Counted from the stretch's first letter, positions 1-8,804 are shown. The stretch is DNA of 37,989 nt from Lachnospiraceae bacterium (GCA_900767585.1 CAAFZP010000067.1:1-37989); one strand, 5' to 3'. Made by a program: numbers and translations. Notes: generated by a model not told the origin, from the letters alone.

Positions 1-1
1 G

Positions 2-3000
2 ATGATGGAGACTTGGGATGGCCCGGCTTCTATGCTCTTTACCGATGGCGATTACATGGGTGCGGCGCTTGACCGTAACGGACTTCGTCCTTCCCGTTAT
101 TATATTACCGATGATGATTATCTGATTCTTTCTTCCGAGGTCGGTGTTTTGGATATTGAGCCGGAACATGTAGTGATGAAGGATCGTTTACGTCCGGGTA
201 AGATGCTTCTCGTCGATACGAAGGCAGGAAAGCTGATCTCGGATGATGAGCTGAAAAATCAGTATGCAAATGCACAGCCATATGGTGAATGGCTCGACAG
301 CAATCTGACATATCTGACCGATATTCCGATTCCAAATGAGCGTGTGCCGGAGCTTTCCGACGAGGAGAGAAGCCGTCTGCAGAAAGCATTTGGTTATACC
401 TACGAGGAGTTTAAGACAGCAATTCTTCCAATGGCGCAAAATGGAGCCGAAGCAATTGCCGCAATGGGTGATGACACACCGCTTGCTGTGCTTTCCAACC
501 AGAAGCTTCCGTTGTTTAACTATTTCCATCAGCTGTTTGCACAGGTAACAAACCCGCCAATCGATGCAATCCGTGAGGAGATTGTTACATCGACGACAGT
601 ATATCTTGGACGTGATGGTAATATCCTCGAAGAGAAACCGGAGAACTGCCGCGTGCTTCGCATCAACAATCCGATTCTGACGAACACGGATATGTTGAAG
701 ATCAAGAATCTGAATACAGAGAACTTGAAGGCAGCCGTTGTGCCAATTACTTATTATAAGAATACATCCTTAGAGAAGGCAATCGACCGTATCTTCGTCG
801 AGGCAGATAAGTTCTTCCGTGATGGTGCGAATATCCTGATCTTATCTGACCGTGGTGTTGATGAGAACCATGTAGCGATTCCGTCTCTGCTTGCGGTATC
901 TGCAATGCAGCAGCATCTGGTCCGGACGAAGAAGCGTACTTCCGTTGCATTGGTGATCGAGAGTGCAGAGCCACGTGAGGTACATCATTTTGCAACCTTA
1001 CTTGGCTATGGTGCTTGCGCGATTAACCCATATCTGGCAATCGATACGATCAAGGACATGGTTGATACGCATTTCCTGAACAAGGATTTCTATGCGGCAG
1101 TCAATGATTACAACAGTGCAGTTTTGCATGGTATCGTAAAGATCGCATCCAAGATGGGTATTTCTACGGTGCAGTCCTATCAGGGATCACAGATCTTCGA
1201 GGCAGTCGGACTGTCCGAGGAATTTGTAAAGAAATATTTCACGAACACGGTAAGCCGTGTCGGTGGTATCGGAATCAAAGATATCCAGCGTCATGTAGAG
1301 GAATTGCATAACTCTGCGTTTGATCCGCTTGGATTGTATACGAACCTGAGTCTGGAGAGTATCGGAAGTCATAAGATGCGGAGCGGAAAAGAGGAGCATC
1401 TGTACAATCCGAATACGATTCATCTTCTGCAGCAGGCAACCTGGACCGATAACTATGATCTGTTCAAGCAGTATTCTGCAGCGATTGACGATGAAGAAAA
1501 AGCATTCCATCTGCGTGGACTGATGGAGTTCAATTATCCGGAAAATGGTGGAATCCCGCTCGATCAGGTTGAGCCGGTTGATTCCATTGTAAAGAGATTT
1601 AAGACCGGTGCGATGTCTTATGGTTCCATCTCACAGGAAGCACATGAGTGTATGGCAATCGCCATGAACCGTCTCGGCGGTAAGTCAAACTCCGGCGAGG
1701 GGGGCGAGAGCTTAGAGCGTATGCGTGGAAGCAAGGACGGCGTGAACCGTTGTTCAGCCATCAAGCAGGTTGCTTCCGGACGATTCGGCGTTACTTCCGA
1801 ATATCTGACAAGTGCGAAAGAGATTCAGATCAAGATGGCGCAGGGTGCAAAGCCGGGTGAAGGTGGACACCTGCCGGGCGGAAAGGTATATCCTTGGATC
1901 GCCAAGACCAGACATTCAACGCCGGGTGTCGGTCTGATCTCACCACCGCCACATCACGATATCTATTCGATCGAGGATCTGGCACAGTTGATCTATGATT
2001 GTAAAAATGCAAATACAGATGCACGTATTTCGGTAAAACTTGTATCCGAAGCCGGTGTCGGCACGATTGCAGCCGGTGTTGCAAAAGCCGGTGCACAGGT
2101 TATCCTGATCTCCGGTTATGATGGTGGTACAGGAGCTGCTCCCGCAAATTCTATCCATCATGCAGGACTTCCTTGGGAGCTTGGTCTGGCTGAGACACAC
2201 CAGACGCTTATTATGAACGACCTTCGTAACAAGGTAATTCTTGAGACCGATGGTAAGCTGATGACCGGCCGTGATATTGCAATCGCGGCAATCCTCGGCG
2301 CGGAGGAGTTCGGATTTGCGACAGCTCCGCTTGTAACAATGGGCTGTGTCATGATGCGTGTATGTAACCTCGATACCTGTCCGGTCGGCGTGGCTACACA
2401 GAACCCGGAGCTTCGCAAGCGGTTCAAGGGTAAGCCGGAATATGTCATGAACTTCATGCGGTTTGCAGCACAGGAGCTTCGCGAATATATGGCAAAGCTT
2501 GGCGTGCGTACGGTGGATGAGCTGGTAGGTAGAACGGATCTGATCAAGGCCGGCAAGCTGGCTGAGGAATATAATGTTGATCTGTCCCGTATCATAGACA
2601 ATCCGTTTGCGAATGATGCACAGAGCAAGATCAGCTATGCAAATAAGAATCCATATAACTTCGAACTTGAGAAGACAATCGATGAGACGGTTCTTATGAA
2701 GAAGCTTGGACCTGCACTCGAGAAGAAACAGAAGAAGACGATCGAGATTGACGTATCAAATATCAACCGTTCACTCGGTACGATCTTCGGTTCTGAGATT
2801 ACGAAGAAATATGGAACAACTCTGGATGAGGACACATTTGTTGTCAAATGTCATGGCAGTGGTGGACAGAGCTTCGGCGCATTTATTCCGAAGGGACTCA
2901 CACTGGAACTGGTCGGCGACAGCAACGATTATATCGGTAAGGGACTTTCCGGTGGTAAGATCATCGTTTATCCACAGGATGGCATCCGCTATGATGCATC

Positions 3001-3529
3001 CGAGAATATCATCGTCGGAAATGTTGCGCTCTATGGAGCAACTTCCGGTAAGGCATTCATCAACGGTGTTGCCGGTGAGCGTTTTGCTGTTCGTAACTCC
3101 GGTGCAACGGCAGTTGTCGAGGGTGTCGGCGAGCATGGCTGCGAGTACATGACAGGTGGTCGCGTCGTGATCCTTGGACCAACCGGTAAGAACTTCGCGG
3201 CTGGTATGAGCGGCGGTATCGCATATGTACTTGATATGGACAGCGACCTCTACATGAAACTCAACAAGCAGATGGTTGAAGTAGAGTCTGTCGTTGATAA
3301 ATACGATGTTATGGAATTAAAGGACATGATCGTGGAGCATGTTCAGTGTACAAATTCCAAGCGAGGCAAGGAAGTACTCGAGCATTTTGAGGAGTACCTG
3401 CCGAAATTTAAGAAGATTATCCCACATGATTACAAGAAGATGATGTCGACGATCGGTCAGATGGAGGTCAAGGGACTTTCCAGCGAGCAGGCGTTGATCG
3501 AAGCATTCTATGCAATCAAGAATCACTAA
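2..3529 (+). CDS. gltB: Glutamate synthase (GOGAT) large subunit, 5' truncated by the window edge
   Basis: Transfers the glutamine amide nitrogen to 2-oxoglutarate, giving two glutamates, together with GltD. The visible 1175 residues begin inside the N-terminal class II glutamine amidotransferase domain (MMETWDGPASMLFTDG); the catalytic N-terminal Cys and roughly 300-350 residues lie outside the window, since the family is about 1500 residues long. The central linker follows, then the FMN-binding synthase domain with GAMSYGSISQEAHE near residue 537 and the 3Fe-4S cysteines C782, C788 and C793 (MGCVMMRVCNLDTCPVG). The C-terminal glycine-rich beta-helix domain (GGKIIVYPQDG, GGRVVILGPTG) is complete to the TAA stop. 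gltD starts 20 bases later, so the two are an operon. No frameshift is seen. The true start and promoter cannot be seen. The identity is secure. Confidence 0.97.
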   Translation: MMETWDGPASMLFTDGDYMGAALDRNGLRPSRYYITDDDYLILSSEVGVLDIEPEHVVMKDRLRPGKMLLVDTKAGKLISDDELKNQYANAQPYGEWLDSNLTYLTDIPIPNERVPELSDEERSRLQKAFGYTYEEFKTAILPMAQNGAEAIAAMGDDTPLAVLSNQKLPLFNYFHQLFAQVTNPPIDAIREEIVTSTTVYLGRDGNILEEKPENCRVLRINNPILTNTDMLKIKNLNTENLKAAVVPITYYKNTSLEKAIDRIFVEADKFFRDGANILILSDRGVDENHVAIPSLLAVSAMQQHLVRTKKRTSVALVIESAEPREVHHFATLLGYGACAINPYLAIDTIKDMVDTHFLNKDFYAAVNDYNSAVLHGIVKIASKMGISTVQSYQGSQIFEAVGLSEEFVKKYFTNTVSRVGGIGIKDIQRHVEELHNSAFDPLGLYTNLSLESIGSHKMRSGKEEHLYNPNTIHLLQQATWTDNYDLFKQYSAAIDDEEKAFHLRGLMEFNYPENGGIPLDQVEPVDSIVKRFKTGAMSYGSISQEAHECMAIAMNRLGGKSNSGEGGESLERMRGSKDGVNRCSAIKQVASGRFGVTSEYLTSAKEIQIKMAQGAKPGEGGHLPGGKVYPWIAKTRHSTPGVGLISPPPHHDIYSIEDLAQLIYDCKNANTDARISVKLVSEAGVGTIAAGVAKAGAQVILISGYDGGTGAAPANSIHHAGLPWELGLAETHQTLIMNDLRNKVILETDGKLMTGRDIAIAAILGAEEFGFATAPLVTMGCVMMRVCNLDTCPVGVATQNPELRKRFKGKPEYVMNFMRFAAQELREYMAKLGVRTVDELVGRTDLIKAGKLAEEYNVDLSRIIDNPFANDAQSKISYANKNPYNFELEKTIDETVLMKKLGPALEKKQKKTIEIDVSNINRSLGTIFGSEITKKYGTTLDEDTFVVKCHGSGGQSFGAFIPKGLTLELVGDSNDYIGKGLSGGKIIVYPQDGIRYDASENIIVGNVALYGATSGKAFINGVAGERFAVRNSGATAVVEGVGEHGCEYMTGGRVVILGPTGKNFAAGMSGGIAYVLDMDSDLYMKLNKQMVEVESVVDKYDVMELKDMIVEHVQCTNSKRGKEVLEHFEEYLPKFKKIIPHDYKKMMSTIGQMEVKGLSSEQALIEAFYAIKNH

Positions 3530-3549
3530 GAGAGAGGAGCGTATGACTT

Positions 3550-5112
3550 ATGGGAAAAAGTACAGGATTTATGGAGTATGAAAGACAGACCAGCAAGGAA
3601 GTACCACCTCTTGAGCGTATAAAGAATTTCAACGAGTTTCACGAGCCGCTTTCGATGGAAGAACAGCGCAAACAGGCGGCGCGTTGTATGGACTGTGGTG
3701 TGCCGTTTTGCCAGTATGGCAAGATGATTGCGGGTATGGCGTCCGGTTGTCCGCTGAACAATCTCGTGCCGGAGTGGAACGATAACGTGTATACAGGAAA
3801 TATGGAGATGGCGTATAAGCGCCTCTCCAAGACGAATAACTTCCCGGAATTTACAAGCCGTGTCTGCCCGGCACTCTGCGAGGCAGCATGTACCTGTAAT
3901 ATCAACGGAGATCCGGTCTGCACGAAGGAAAATGAGAGAAGCATCATCGAAAATGCGTACGAGAAGGGCTATGTGAACTGTGAGCCTCCAAAGGTGCGAA
4001 GCGGAAAGCGCGTTGCCATCGTTGGTTCCGGTCCATCCGGACTTGCAGCCGCTGATCAGTTGAACCGCAGAGGTCATCAGGTAACGGTATTCGAGCGCAG
4101 TGACCGTCTCGGTGGACTTCTGATGTATGGCATTCCGAATATGAAGTTGGAAAAGCAGATCATCGACCGCAAGATTGACTGCCTGAAGAAGACGGGCATC
4201 GAGTTCGTGACCGGAACAGAAATCGCGAATGGAAAGAACAACCAGAATCCGGCAGTTGCCAAGGGCGATGAGATGGCAGCGTATCTGACGGATGCCAAGG
4301 TGAAGAACGTAAAGGCGGAGAAGCTGTTAGAGGAATACGATGCCGTTGTCCTTGCGTGTGGTGCATCGAATCCGCGTGATATCAAGGTCACTGGGCGTGA
4401 TGCGAAGGGTATTTATTTTGCAGTGGATTTCCTAAAGACAACAACGAGAAGTCTGCTTAACTCGAAGTTTGCAGATGGTAAATATGTCAGTGCCAAGGGT
4501 AAGAAGGTACTTGTCATCGGTGGTGGTGACACCGGAAATGACTGTGTCGGTACATCCATCCGTCAGGGCGCGGTTGCCGTGACACAGCTTGAGATGATGC
4601 CGAAGCTTCCGGAGACACGTGCGGCAAATAATCCATGGCCGGAGTGGCCGAGAGTCCTGAAGACCGATTACGGTCAGCAGGAGGCAATCGCAAAGTTCGG
4701 ACACGATCCACGTATCTACGAGACAACAGTGAAAGAAATCGTGAAGAACAAGGATGGTCAGGTCTGTGCAGCAAAATGTGTGAAGCTTGCATGGGAGAAA
4801 GATCCGGAGACCGGACGTATGAACATGAAGGAAATTCCGGACAGCGAGTACACGATCGAGTGTGATCTGATTCTGATTGCAGCCGGTTTCCTCGGCACAC
4901 AGAAGTATGTGGCTGATGCGTTCGGTGTGAAGCTGAATGCGCGTACGAATGTGGAGACCGCTCCGGGTGCGCACAAGACAAACGTAGACAAAGTGTACAC
5001 GTGCGGCGATATGCACCGTGGACAGTCGCTTGTTGTATGGGCAATCCGCGAAGGACGTGACGCAGCGAAGGAAGTTGACACATTCCTGAACGGCTACTCA
5101 AATGATTTCTAG
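3550..5112 (+). CDS. gltD: Glutamate synthase small subunit, NADPH-dependent
   Basis: Supplies electrons from NAD(P)H through FAD and iron-sulphur clusters to GltB. The 520 residues match the family length. N-terminal cluster-binding cysteines are visible: C46, C49, C54 and C67 (RCMDCGVPFC), then C106, C110, C114 and C116 (CPALCEAACTC). The FAD Rossmann motif GSGPSG lies at about 159-164, and the NADPH motif GGGDTGND at about residue 325. The start at 3550 is chosen because AGAGGAGCG at 3533-3540 is well placed and MGKSTGFMEYERQ matches GltD N-termini. An overlapping ATG at 3543 is out of frame and reaches a stop after about 12 codons. The gene is 20 bases downstream of gltB and surely cotranscribed. 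A structured repeat begins three bases after the stop codon and may serve as its transcript end. Confidence 0.97.
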   Translation: MGKSTGFMEYERQTSKEVPPLERIKNFNEFHEPLSMEEQRKQAARCMDCGVPFCQYGKMIAGMASGCPLNNLVPEWNDNVYTGNMEMAYKRLSKTNNFPEFTSRVCPALCEAACTCNINGDPVCTKENERSIIENAYEKGYVNCEPPKVRSGKRVAIVGSGPSGLAAADQLNRRGHQVTVFERSDRLGGLLMYGIPNMKLEKQIIDRKIDCLKKTGIEFVTGTEIANGKNNQNPAVAKGDEMAAYLTDAKVKNVKAEKLLEEYDAVVLACGASNPRDIKVTGRDAKGIYFAVDFLKTTTRSLLNSKFADGKYVSAKGKKVLVIGGGDTGNDCVGTSIRQGAVAVTQLEMMPKLPETRAANNPWPEWPRVLKTDYGQQEAIAKFGHDPRIYETTVKEIVKNKDGQVCAAKCVKLAWEKDPETGRMNMKEIPDSEYTIECDLILIAAGFLGTQKYVADAFGVKLNARTNVETAPGAHKTNVDKVYTCGDMHRGQSLVVWAIREGRDAAKEVDTFLNGYSNDF

Positions 5113-5114
5113 AG

Positions 5115-5342
5115 GCATGTTTGCCAACCTATGAAAATTTAATAAGAATTGCACACAGTAATATAAAGCCATCTACAGACGCGCTTTCGCTCACTTCCGC
5201 ACATAACAGACAATAAGCTCTGGAGAAACATTTTTTCAAATTGTCCCTCCAATCGCTAAGTGCTGATGTGCTCCAATGGTCTGTTGATGGCTTATATTAT
5301 GTGTGCAATTCATATTACCGTATCGAAGGTTGGCAAACATGC
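5115..5342 (-). repeat. Structured intergenic inverted-repeat element, copy A (core on minus strand)
   Basis: About 228 bases that fold back on themselves. Terminal arms: GCATGTTTGCCAACCT at 5115-5130 pairs exactly with 5327-5342. Inner arms: 5146-5156 pairs with 5301-5311 (GAATTGCACAC), and 5158-5180 pairs imperfectly with 5279-5300. Read on the minus strand, the centre carries a core almost identical to the element at 29790-30022: about 31 identical bases starting CAGACCATTGGAGCACATCA, then a variable apical hairpin, then about 45 bases with few differences including GGAAGTGAGCGAAAGCG. The apical stem here is TGGAGGGACA with TGTTTCTCCA, fully paired if G-U pairs are allowed. The element lies between the convergent genes gltD and pfp. 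It could be a noncoding RNA, a MITE-like repeat or a transcription barrier; no open reading frame is present. Bases 5343-5479, between this element and the next, show nothing recognisable. Confidence 0.8.
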
Positions 5343-5479
5343 ATGAACGTATCCACTTTATGATTGTGCGAACGTGCCAACTCCATTCAGAATGAATGTC
5401 ACAACCTTGAAGTATGGAGAAGATATAGAATTATTCGTGCGGTTTATTCGCATCTGTTCCCTTAAGGTCTGCGTATGAG

Positions 5480-5734
5480 AAAACCCGTATAAAAATTGGC
5501 AAGTGATAATCGTGCAGGAAGCGATATGTTTGTAACCTAGAATTACTTAGTGTTCTTTTAGTACACAAGCAATACCTGAACACGACGTTCAGGTAAGCCG
5601 CCACTGAGCCATGGATGGCGAATTGGCGGCGGTTGCGTATTAAGCATATATCTTAATTAAGAACACTTAGTAATTCTTGGTTGCAATACATTGCTTCTGC
5701 ATGATATCACTTGCCAATCTATTATACGGGTTTT
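5480..5734. repeat. Second, unrelated long inverted-repeat element with branched apex
   Basis: About 255 bases. The left arm, from AAAACCCGTATAA at 5480, pairs imperfectly over about 78 bases with the right arm that ends TTATACGGGTTTT at 5734. Shared blocks include ATTGGCAAGTGATA and GAATTACT(T/A)AGTGTTCTT. The apex holds two further hairpins: ACCTGAAC (5574-5581) with GTTCAGGT (5587-5594), and GCCGCCA (5597-5603) with TGGCGGC (5624-5630). The right end overlaps the stop codon of pfp (minus strand, 5733-5735), so the element forms the 3' end of that transcript. It shares no obvious core with the elements at 5115 and 29790. No target-site duplication was recognised. It may be a MITE, a structured 3' UTR or a strong terminator, although a classical U-tract is missing. 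Confidence 0.72.
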
Positions 5735-6962
5735 ACTTACAACCAACCTTCGTCAGATGCGAAACATCCAGGTAGTCCGCGATGCCATCCGCGTAGTCCG
5801 TTGGAACTTCCCCGGCGACGAGTGGTTTCAGATAAGCAATCATTTCCTCGGTCACGTCGTGGTGGTCAGGCGTGATCCAGGAGACAGGCACTTCCTTCGC
5901 CTGATTGGCAACTTCACTGACCGGTGTATTGGAAAGCTCGTAAGTATATGGTGCATCGGACAGACGATGCAGGCTTACCATCTGTGCACTTTCTCCATTC
6001 TTGGCAAGGACAACTGCGTGTTTGCCGGAGAGGAAGGATTCGGTTAAGTCTGCCATGCTTGCCATGTGTCCGGCACAACGTTGCAAGACGTTGACCTCGA
6101 CGGAACGAACCTTGATGCCGAGCTTTTCCTTCACGAGGTATTCCAGCGTCTTTCCGGCGCCGCTCAATTGTGCGTGCCCGAACTTGTCAGCGGCAGCATC
6201 GGTAGCAGAGATGTAGTTGCCGTCCTTGTCACGGATGCCTTCAGAGACAGCGACGATCACATTTTTATATTTCTTTACCATTTCCTTTAAGTCTGTGATG
6301 AACTGCTCCTTGTCGAAGGCGACCTCCGGCAGGTAGATCAGGTGTGGAGCAAGGCTGAATTCATTTCTTGCAAGCACGGAAGCAGCAGTTAGCCAGCCGG
6401 CATCCCGCCCCATAATCTCGATGATATTGACACTCTCCAAATCGTAGATATAGGTGTCGTAGGCAATCTCGCGGATGGAGCTTGCGATGTACTTGGCAGC
6501 GGAGCCAAAACCAGGTGTGTGATCCGTCATGATCAGATCGTTGTCGATGGTCTTTGGCACGCCGATGATACGGATGTCATTGCCGATGGAAGCGGCGTAA
6601 GAGGACAGCTTAGCGACGGTATCCATCGAATCATTTCCGCCGATATAGAAGAATGCCCCGATGTTCATCTCCTTGAAGATCGAGAAGATTTCCTCATACA
6701 TCGAAACGTCCTCGCTCATATCCGGCAGCTTGAAACGGCAGGACCCAAGGTACATAGCTGGCGTGCGTGCAAGCCTGTGGATGAATGCGTCATCCTTATC
6801 GGACAGATCCAGAAAATGTTTCTTCAACACACCCTGAATTCCGTGAATCGCACCATAAATTTTATCATATATTCCGAAGTCTCTGGCAGTGGCTACAACG
6901 CCTGCGAGAGATGCATTGATAGCGGCTGTTGGCCCGCCGGACTGTGCAACGATACAGTTCAT
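5733..6962 (-). CDS. pfp: PPi-dependent (diphosphate) 6-phosphofructokinase
   Basis: Phosphorylates fructose 6-phosphate, probably with pyrophosphate instead of ATP, in glycolysis; the reaction is reversible. The 409-residue protein belongs to the PfkA family. The PPi-type signatures are visible: GGNDSMD at 108-114 (ATP enzymes have GGDGS) and PKTIDND at 136-142 (ATP enzymes have PGTIDND). The Lys in the latter is the usual marker of pyrophosphate use. The substrate motif MGRDAGW follows at about residue 189. The ATG start at 6962 has AAGGAG seven to eight bases upstream on the minus strand. A TTGCTA-N17-TACTAT promoter lies at 7036-7008. The gene is monocistronic and divergent from galE. The 3' end runs into a long inverted repeat. 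Phosphoryl donor is inferred from motifs only. Confidence 0.93.
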   Translation of the reverse strand: MNCIVAQSGGPTAAINASLAGVVATARDFGIYDKIYGAIHGIQGVLKKHFLDLSDKDDAFIHRLARTPAMYLGSCRFKLPDMSEDVSMYEEIFSIFKEMNIGAFFYIGGNDSMDTVAKLSSYAASIGNDIRIIGVPKTIDNDLIMTDHTPGFGSAAKYIASSIREIAYDTYIYDLESVNIIEIMGRDAGWLTAASVLARNEFSLAPHLIYLPEVAFDKEQFITDLKEMVKKYKNVIVAVSEGIRDKDGNYISATDAAADKFGHAQLSGAGKTLEYLVKEKLGIKVRSVEVNVLQRCAGHMASMADLTESFLSGKHAVVLAKNGESAQMVSLHRLSDAPYTYELSNTPVSEVANQAKEVPVSWITPDHHDVTEEMIAYLKPLVAGEVPTDYADGIADYLDVSHLTKVGCK

Positions 6963-7007
6963 AATTCGTAATCTCCTTATTTCTTCTGCTTTGATTTTAA
7001 TAAAATA

Positions 7008-7036
7008 ATAGTAACATATTCGATACCTGTTAGCAA
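7008..7036 (-). promoter_or_regulatory. Promoter of pfp
   Basis: On the minus strand, TTGCTA (7036-7031), a 17-base spacer and TACTAT (7013-7008), about 45 bases before the pfp start codon. It is a good sigma-A-type match by position and spacing. No operator was recognised. Confidence 0.6.
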
Positions 7037-7225
7037 TATAAATGAAGATAGTCGGTAGAAGAACGAAAAAAATGGGATAATCCTGCAGATGTCAAAATAC
7101 GTAGATTTTTTATAAAAAGTCAATAATAATCATAGACATCCAAAAATCTTCAAGAAACATCTAAAAATTTTCAATTTCTTTCTTGCAAAAAGTCGGGTAA
7201 TATAATATCAACAACAAAAGAAAAA

Positions 7226-7336
7226 ACTACGAACCTCGAAAGAAGTTTGTAGTGAATACCCCCTCTCCCCCCTTTTTATGTGAAAGCTGCGAGATCCAAT
7301 CCCCCCCTCCCCTTTATTATTGGATTTCGCAGCTTT
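7226..7336 (+). other. Structured C-rich leader region upstream of galE
   Basis: Two hairpins lie in the 564-base gap between pfp and galE. The first is ACTACGAAC (7226-7234) with GTTTGTAGT (7245-7253). The second is an 18-base stem, 7283-7300 with 7319-7336 (AAAGCTGCGAGATCCAAT and its complement with one G-T pair), closing an 18-base loop that starts with seven C, then T, then four C. Two more C-runs (five and six C) lie just upstream at 7259-7272. A TATAAT at 7201-7206 could be the -10 of a transcript covering these hairpins, although only a weak -35 (TTCTTT, 7177-7182) is present. No T-run follows the second stem, so it is not a standard terminator. On the minus strand the C-runs are four G-runs, a potential quadruplex. 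Function unknown. Confidence 0.5.
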
Positions 7337-7382
7337 ATATGTATAAGCAGAGTATATGGCTTGCACGGGGCAGAAAGAGAAT

Positions 7383-7411
7383 TTGCCCAATTTGGCTGGA
7401 TATGGTAAAAT
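7383..7411 (+). promoter_or_regulatory. Probable promoter of galE
   Basis: TTGCCC (7383-7388), a 17-base spacer and TAAAAT (7406-7411), about 115 bases before the galE start. An earlier TATAAT at 7201-7206 is an alternative that would give a long structured leader. Confidence 0.45.
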
Positions 7412-7526
7412 GTGAGACGCTGGGATGTTTTGAGGCAGGATTATTTCTTTGATTAAAGATATTGAAAAAATATGCAGTAACATTACATATATTAAAGAAG
7501 AAAAGAAGAAAGGTGGTATGCAGGTT

Positions 7527-8552
7527 ATGAAGATTTTGGTAACAGGTGGTGCAGGTTATATTGGAAGCCATACATGTGTGGAGTTACTTGAGGCAGGCTA
7601 TGATGTTGTAATCGTGGATAACCTCTACAATGCAAGTGAGAAGGCGGTTGACCGGATCGGACAGATCACAGGTAAGACACCAACATTTTATGAGGCAGAT
7701 ATCCGGGATTATGAGAAGATGACAGAGATCTTTTCGAAGGAGCAGCCGGATACGGTCATTCATTTCGCGGGACTGAAAGCGGTTGGAGAGTCTGTTCGTA
7801 AGCCGCTGGAATATTATGAGAACAACATCGCAGGTACATTGAATCTGTGCAAAGTTATGCGGGAGAACGGATGTAAGAATATTATCTTCTCATCCTCTGC
7901 AACCGTTTATGGCAACCCTGCATTTATTCCTATCACAGAGGAATGTCCGAAGGGCGTTTGTACGAACCCATATGGCTGGACAAAGCATATGTTGGAGCAG
8001 ATTCTGACTGATATCCAGTTTGCAGATCCGGAGTGGAATGTGATCCTGCTTCGTTACTTCAACCCAATCGGTGCACATAAGAGTGGTCTGATCGGCGAGG
8101 ATCCGAAGGGTATTCCGAACAACCTGCTTCCGTATGTGGCACAGGTGGCAATTGGTAAGCTTCCATGTGTAGGCGTATTTGGCGATGATTACGATACACC
8201 GGATGGCACGGGCGTGCGTGATTATATCCATGTTGTGGACCTTGCGAAGGGACATGTGGCAGCAATCAATAAGATCAAGGAGAATCCGGGGGTTAAGGTA
8301 TATAACCTTGGAACTGGTAAGGGCTACAGCGTACTTGATGTGATTCATGCGTTTAGTAAGGCTTGTGGTAAGGAACTTCCATATGAGATTAAGCCTCGTC
8401 GTGCAGGTGATATCGCAACTTGCTATTCGGATGCAAGCCTTGCGAAGAAGGAGCTTGGCTGGGAAGCGCAGTATGATATTGACGAGATGTGCGCAGATTC
8501 ATGGAAGTGGCAGTCGATGAATCCGGATGGCTACAATACACCGGAAAAGTAA
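7527..8552 (+). CDS. galE: UDP-glucose 4-epimerase
   Basis: Interconverts UDP-glucose and UDP-galactose with tightly bound NAD, in the Leloir pathway and for surface polysaccharide precursors. It is a short-chain dehydrogenase fold protein. The NAD motif GGAGYIG is at residues 7-13, and the catalytic set S124, Y149, K153 (YGWTK) is visible, with FSSSATVYG before it. The start at 7527 gives MKILVTGGAGYIGSH and 341 residues, close to the usual 338. The ribosome site AAAGGTGG (7510-7517) is well spaced for 7527 and too close to the ATG at 7518. The reading frame stays open back to 7449, but that extension is rich in Lys/Glu and not family-like. The gene is monocistronic, ending at a strong hairpin terminator. 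Confidence 0.95.
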   Translation: MKILVTGGAGYIGSHTCVELLEAGYDVVIVDNLYNASEKAVDRIGQITGKTPTFYEADIRDYEKMTEIFSKEQPDTVIHFAGLKAVGESVRKPLEYYENNIAGTLNLCKVMRENGCKNIIFSSSATVYGNPAFIPITEECPKGVCTNPYGWTKHMLEQILTDIQFADPEWNVILLRYFNPIGAHKSGLIGEDPKGIPNNLLPYVAQVAIGKLPCVGVFGDDYDTPDGTGVRDYIHVVDLAKGHVAAINKIKENPGVKVYNLGTGKGYSVLDVIHAFSKACGKELPYEIKPRRAGDIATCYSDASLAKKELGWEAQYDIDEMCADSWKWQSMNPDGYNTPEK

Positions 8553-8583
8553 AAACTTGATAAAAACAAGTAAAAATAAACAT

Positions 8584-8635
8584 ATAATAGAAAAAGAGAA
8601 GTGAAAATGCGTTTTCACTTCTCTTTTTCTATTAT
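8584..8635. terminator. Rho-independent terminator after galE
   Basis: A perfect 24-base stem (8584-8607 with 8612-8635) with a TGCG loop. The right arm holds a CTCTTTTTCT run, and the left arm an A-run, so it may work in both directions. Bases 8636-8776 after it are AT-rich with no recognisable feature. Confidence 0.85.
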
Positions 8636-8776
8636 AACTTAAAAACATGTGCGATTTTTCAGATTTCACATAAAATAATTAAGCAAAATGCGTATATATG
8701 TCTGATATAAACAAGCAAAACATAAAAAATGCTTGATAATATTCTAAAAAACGAAGATTTCACTTGTGAAACCTGT

Positions 8777-8804
8777 TTGACAAATTAATTTTCTTAAGTA
8801 TAAT
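8777..8804 (+). promoter_or_regulatory. Strong promoter of amt-glnK
   Basis: A consensus -35 TTGACA (8777-8782) and consensus -10 TATAAT (8799-8804) with a 16-base spacer, about 70 bases before the ammonium transporter start. No nitrogen-control operator was recognised. Confidence 0.85.

Noticed and set aside
4432..5101. Two overlapping minus-strand frames opposite gltD
   Set aside because: They are shadows of gltD; the plus-strand gene has complete cofactor motifs and a ribosome site.
5115..5342. Insertion sequence remnant with transposase
   Set aside because: The element is too short and has no coding frame; a non-autonomous MITE remains possible and is kept as an alternative.
5691..6047. 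Plus-strand open frame starting in the inverted repeat and running over the end of pfp
   Set aside because: No ribosome site and no family features; pfp motifs are intact on the other strand.
7449..7526. Upstream extension of galE
   Set aside because: No ribosome site before 7449 and the extra residues precede the usual N-terminus; AAAGGTGG fits the ATG at 7527.
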